From the NCBI RefSeq assembly GCF_009768885.1, contig NZ_WSQA01000003.1, positions 310,001 to 374,000 of the forward strand: 64,000 bases of DNA. The letters are read 5' to 3'. The position numbers were made by a program, and so were the translations under genes. The notes beneath the pieces were generated by a model. It had not been told where the DNA came from and did no database searches. It worked only from the letters and a program-made list of their open reading frames with translations. This stretch comes from Sphingobacterium humi (GTDB lineage Bacteria > Bacteroidota > Bacteroidia > Sphingobacteriales > Sphingobacteriaceae). Below, piece by piece: positions 60,764 to 64,000 of this stretch (its first letter is position 1; each line of letters starts with the position of its first letter).

Positions 60764-63424
60764 CTAATCGAGTTTGGACTGATTTAAGCGCAATGAATTC
60801 ACAATTACGGATACCGAACTTAAGCTCATGGCTGCCGCGGCAATCATCGGCGACATCAAAATACCAAACATCGGGTAAAGCAATCCGGCAGCAACCGGAA
60901 TACCAATAACGTTATATAAGAAGGCAAAGGCCAGGTTCTGTTTAATATTGCGCAGCATCATCTTACTTAACTTATAAGCTTTATGCACGCCTTTCAAATC
61001 CCCTTTCACCAAGGTTATTTCCGCACTTTGAATGGCCACATCGGTACCTGTGCCCATGGCAATCCCGATATCCGCTTGGGTTAAGGCCGGGGCATCGTTA
61101 ATACCATCGCCCACCATAATCACCTTTTTCCCGCTTTCTTGCATCTTCTTGATGCCCTTTAATTTATCTTCAGGTAAGAGGGAGGCCTGCACATGGTCAA
61201 TACCCGCTTCTTTGGCGACAATCTCCGCTGTATTTTTATTATCTCCGGTGAACATATGCACCTCGATTCCTTCTTCTTTGAATTTCTTGATGGCTTCGAT
61301 GCTGCTTTCTTTCAGGGCATCAAAGGCAGCAACCAAGCCGGCGTACTGTCCATCGATGGCCAATACCGAAACCGAATTCCCTTTTTTCTGTAGGTCTTCA
61401 ATCTGTTGTTCCGCTGCAGGATCTATCGCAATTTTTTGCTCCTGCATTAAGCGTGGGGTTCCCAGCAATACATGCATGTGGAAAATCTTGCCGCGAACAC
61501 CTTTTCCGGCGATGTTCTCAAACTGCGTCACATCCAGGAAAGCTTGATCTTCCGCCTTCAGCTTATCGATCATGGCTTGCGCCAGGGGGTGCGTCGAATT
61601 TTTATTCACCGATGCTGCAATCTGCAAGATATCATTTTCCTGAAACTTAGGGTTCCCCGATACCACTTCCGAAACACTAGGTTTCCCTGAGGTAATTGTA
61701 CCTGTTTTATCCACGATTAGCACGTCGGCTTTTTCCAATTTCTCCAACGCCTCCGAGTTCTTTATCAGGATCCCATTTTTCGCACCCTTACCAATCCCCA
61801 CCATCACCGACATCGGCGTGGCCAAACCCAAAGCACAAGGACAGGCGACAATCAGCACGGCCAGCATACTGGAGAAGGCCATCGCTAAATGGTTAGGAGC
61901 GGAGGTAACCGACCAAAGGATAAACGTAATAATCGCGACCACAATAACCGTCGGGACAAATATTTTAGAAATCTTATCGGTCAGTTTTTGAATCGGCGGT
62001 TGACTACGGCTGGCATCATTCACCAATTGAATAATCTGCGCCAACAGGGTTTCACTGCCCACCTTATCCGCTTTCATCAGAATCTCATGGTTCCCATTGA
62101 TGGTTCCACCGATTACCCGATCATCCGGAGCTTTTTCCGCAGGAATTGGCTCTCCGGTAATCATAGACTCATCCACCGAAGTATGACCTTCCTGCACGAT
62201 ACCATCCACCGGGATTTTATCGCCGGCCCGAACGCGTAGGATATTCCCGATTTGCACATCATGAATGGCAATCTTCTTATCTTTGCCGCCTTCAACCAAA
62301 ATGGCTTCCGCCGGGCTCAGTTTTATCAGTTCCTTAATGGCCGAATTGGTCTTCGAGTGCGCTTTGGCTTCCATCACCTGACCCAATAATACCAAGGTCA
62401 AGATCACGGTTACCGATTCAAAATAGAGATGCACCTCCCCATGATGGCCTTTCAGTTCTGCTGGGAACAGCTGCGGGAAAAAGAAAGCCAATAAGCTAAA
62501 TACGAAGGCAGCGGCGGCACCCAAACCAATTAAGCTGAACATATTTAAGTTCCAGGTTTTAAAGGAGGTCCAGGCGCGCTCAAAAAACATCCAACAGGTA
62601 TAGAATACCACCGGAAGGGTCAATAACAATTGAATCCAGGCATTCACCTGATAGGGGATCACTTGGCTGACGGGCTGCCCGGGCAGCATATCGCCCATCG
62701 ACAGGATAAATACCGGAACCGTACAGGCTACTGATATCCAGAACTTCCGCAATAAGGATTTATAATGCTCATCATCTTCCTCGGTCACCTGGTTCGGCAC
62801 CAAGTCCATCCCACAGATGGGGCAGTTTCCCGGATGGTCTTGCTTAATCTCCGGATGCATCGGACAGGTATACTCCACCTTGATGCTGGTGTCAGGAATT
62901 TTTTCCAGGTTCATGCCACAAACAGGGCAGGAGCCAAATTTATCATAAACCTTATCGCCTTCGCACATCATCGGGCAATAGTACTTGCCGGCGTTTTGCG
63001 CATTGGCAACCGGTTTAGCATTCGCATGATGATGATGCTCATGCGCCCCTTTTTTTTGTACTTTCTCAACGGGCTGCAAATACATATGACACACCGGACA
63101 ACGCCCCGGCTCATGGTATATCTTATCTTCGCCTTCGCAGAACATCGGACAGACATACTGCCCACTTGGGGAGATTTCCTGTTCTATAGCCTTTGGTGCG
63201 GCTGCCGCTAAGTCATCGGTAATATGGTAATGGTCGCCAAGCTCGGTTAATTTTTCTTGCAAGGTGGTTAGGGGCAATTCTTCCTGCGTATGGAGCTCGG
63301 CTTCGCCGGTTTCCAGTTTCACGCTGGCCTGTACCCCCGGAATTTCGTTCAGCTTTTTCTCTACATTGGTTCTGCAACCATTGCAAGTCATGCCGCTAAC
63401 TTTATATGTTTTTGTGCTGTGCAT
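60764..63424 (-). CDS. Copper-translocating P-type ATPase with HMA and three metal-binding modules
   Basis: An 886-residue P1B ATPase. An N-terminal HMA domain has GMTCNGC (11-17). Three short metal-binding modules follow, each with CPM and CPxC: 91-116, 150-174 and 187-209, with a His-rich linker (128-134) between the first two. Then come the membrane helices, TGEPIP (423-428), the transmembrane CPC (528-530), the phosphorylated Asp in DKTGT (572-576) and the [10 protein letters not shown] hinge. It should export Cu(I). A good AGGAGA ribosome-binding site precedes the ATG. It lies apart from the copper cluster at 34-38 kb. Confidence 0.95.
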   Translation of the reverse strand: MHSTKTYKVSGMTCNGCRTNVEKKLNEIPGVQASVKLETGEAELHTQEELPLTTLQEKLTELGDHYHITDDLAAAAPKAIEQEISPSGQYVCPMFCEGEDKIYHEPGRCPVCHMYLQPVEKVQKKGAHEHHHHANAKPVANAQNAGKYYCPMMCEGDKVYDKFGSCPVCGMNLEKIPDTSIKVEYTCPMHPEIKQDHPGNCPICGMDLVPNQVTEEDDEHYKSLLRKFWISVACTVPVFILSMGDMLPGQPVSQVIPYQVNAWIQLLLTLPVVFYTCWMFFERAWTSFKTWNLNMFSLIGLGAAAAFVFSLLAFFFPQLFPAELKGHHGEVHLYFESVTVILTLVLLGQVMEAKAHSKTNSAIKELIKLSPAEAILVEGGKDKKIAIHDVQIGNILRVRAGDKIPVDGIVQEGHTSVDESMITGEPIPAEKAPDDRVIGGTINGNHEILMKADKVGSETLLAQIIQLVNDASRSQPPIQKLTDKISKIFVPTVIVVAIITFILWSVTSAPNHLAMAFSSMLAVLIVACPCALGLATPMSVMVGIGKGAKNGILIKNSEALEKLEKADVLIVDKTGTITSGKPSVSEVVSGNPKFQENDILQIAASVNKNSTHPLAQAMIDKLKAEDQAFLDVTQFENIAGKGVRGKIFHMHVLLGTPRLMQEQKIAIDPAAEQQIEDLQKKGNSVSVLAIDGQYAGLVAAFDALKESSIEAIKKFKEEGIEVHMFTGDNKNTAEIVAKEAGIDHVQASLLPEDKLKGIKKMQESGKKVIMVGDGINDAPALTQADIGIAMGTGTDVAIQSAEITLVKGDLKGVHKAYKLSKMMLRNIKQNLAFAFLYNVIGIPVAAGLLYPMFGILMSPMIAAAAMSLSSVSVIVNSLRLNQSKLD

Positions 63425-63539
63425 AGCATTCTCCTTTAATTTATTAACAAAGGTCGCTATAAAAGGATTGCCCGGCTTTACATAATTTCCAGTTAATCTT
63501 ATATAATTATGAGATTTACGGGGAAAAGGAAGCCAAAGC

Positions 63540-64000
63540 TTAGATCATCGGGAAGAGGGAAGATTTGCTGCTCGCGTTGGCCTGTAGTTTCAGGTCTTGG
63601 AAAAAACGCTGGTTCAATTGGCTTTCTTCCATCAGGAAAGGAATAAAAATAGCGCCTTCGGCCAGGCCCAATTCATAATAGCCATATAGCATGCCTTGGT
63701 TCTTTTGCACGGCTTTCACCGCTTTCAAACTCTTCAGGTCGCTATCCAGCTTAAAATGAACCTGATTTCCACTCAACCATTCCACCCATACATCCTTGGA
63801 TTGTGGGTTGTACCAAATGCGTTGGTTCTTCGCATATTTCATATGGTTGTTCAGTAGGAACAGTTGGCCAATCAGGTAAAAGCTAATCGGAAGTAAGAAG
63901 AATAGGATCTTGATTTTTATTGCTAATAATACAGTGATGACGAGTAAAACCGCGCCGATTCCTGCACTATACATGGTCGATTTAATCGCCTTGCCCGCCA
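63540..64000 (-). CDS. Membrane protein, cut by the right edge
   Basis: The frame is open without a stop from 63540 to the right edge (about 150 codons), with an ATG at 63974 that need not be the start, so the 5' end lies outside the window. The visible part has two adjacent hydrophobic segments (about the first 40 residues from the ATG) and then a soluble tail with no recognised motif. Function unknown. Confidence 0.6.
   Translation of the reverse strand, partial: AGKAIKSTMYSAGIGAVLLVITVLLAIKIKILFFLLPISFYLIGQLFLLNNHMKYAKNQRIWYNPQSKDVWVEWLSGNQVHFKLDSDLKSLKAVKAVQKNQGMLYGYYELGLAEGAIFIPFLMEESQLNQRFFQDLKLQANASSKSSLFPMI

Overview
The window looks like chromosomal DNA of a Bacteroidota bacterium of the Sphingobacteriaceae, most like Sphingobacterium or Pedobacter. 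The evidence is a SusC/SusD pair with an ECF sigma/FecR switch, many copies of the Bacteroidota -7 promoter box TAnnTTTG, families typical of that phylum (DUF5606, DUF937-OmpA, QEGLA protein, DUF3347), and few strong Shine-Dalgarno sites. No phage, plasmid, CRISPR or rRNA genes were seen. The genus call is inference from gene content.

Layout. 0.2-2.9 kb (+): ybbR-like gene, coaE, a metallo-beta-lactamase-fold exonuclease and a 38-residue membrane miniprotein. 3.1-13.1 kb (-): a compact sulfatase-type glycan uptake locus (ECF sigma, FecR anti-sigma, SusC with STN domain, SusD, two sulfatases). 13.2-13.4 kb: two identical tRNA-Phe genes with their own promoter and terminator. 13.6-18.4 kb: mnmA, then a glycolysis operon (pfkA, sugar kinase, gapA) divergent from a Nudix-type regulator. 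18.5-24.7 kb: a TetR-controlled tripartite RND efflux operon. 24.7-25.5 kb: a gene-free cluster of dispersed repeats, two of which form a long inverted repeat. 25.5-28.2 kb (-): EamA exporter, an ABC transporter pair and a 50-residue charged miniprotein.

28.3-34.3 kb: DUF421 and YihY membrane proteins, then a three-gene operon of N-formylglutamate amidohydrolase-like, QEGLA/DUF1704 metallopeptidase and glutathione-synthetase-like ATP-grasp proteins, then DoxX. 34.3-41.0 kb (-): a copper cluster (multicopper oxidase fused to a CopB-like domain, HMA-DUF3347 protein, Cys/His-rich protein) behind a methyltransferase, DUF3267, GNAT and DUF695 genes. 41.2-50.3 kb: housekeeping and small unknown genes (DUF5606, cyclophilin, RadC, pirin, alkaline phosphatase, DUF937-OmpA, lipocalin, DUF4268, S1/P1 nuclease, an unknown gene pair). 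50.4-64 kb: M13 peptidase, YegP, YchJ, a large PurF-like enzyme, two L,D-transpeptidases, a Nudix hydrolase, an outer-membrane barrel, an MFS transporter, a copper P-type ATPase with three metal-binding modules, and a membrane protein cut by the right edge.

The best candidate for an undescribed system is the ATP-grasp / QEGLA metallopeptidase / amidohydrolase operon at 30.0-33.7 kb. It pairs a possible peptide-bond maker with two possible peptide-bond breakers, and the metallopeptidase family includes the eukaryotic tubulin detyrosinase MATCAP. Other points of interest are the sulfatase-only uptake locus, three promoters that put the transcription start on the ATG (leaderless mRNAs), the inverted repeat lying between the RND pump gene and its terminator, and two miniproteins. 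All start-codon corrections and promoter calls were read by eye; family assignments come from motif recognition without database searches.
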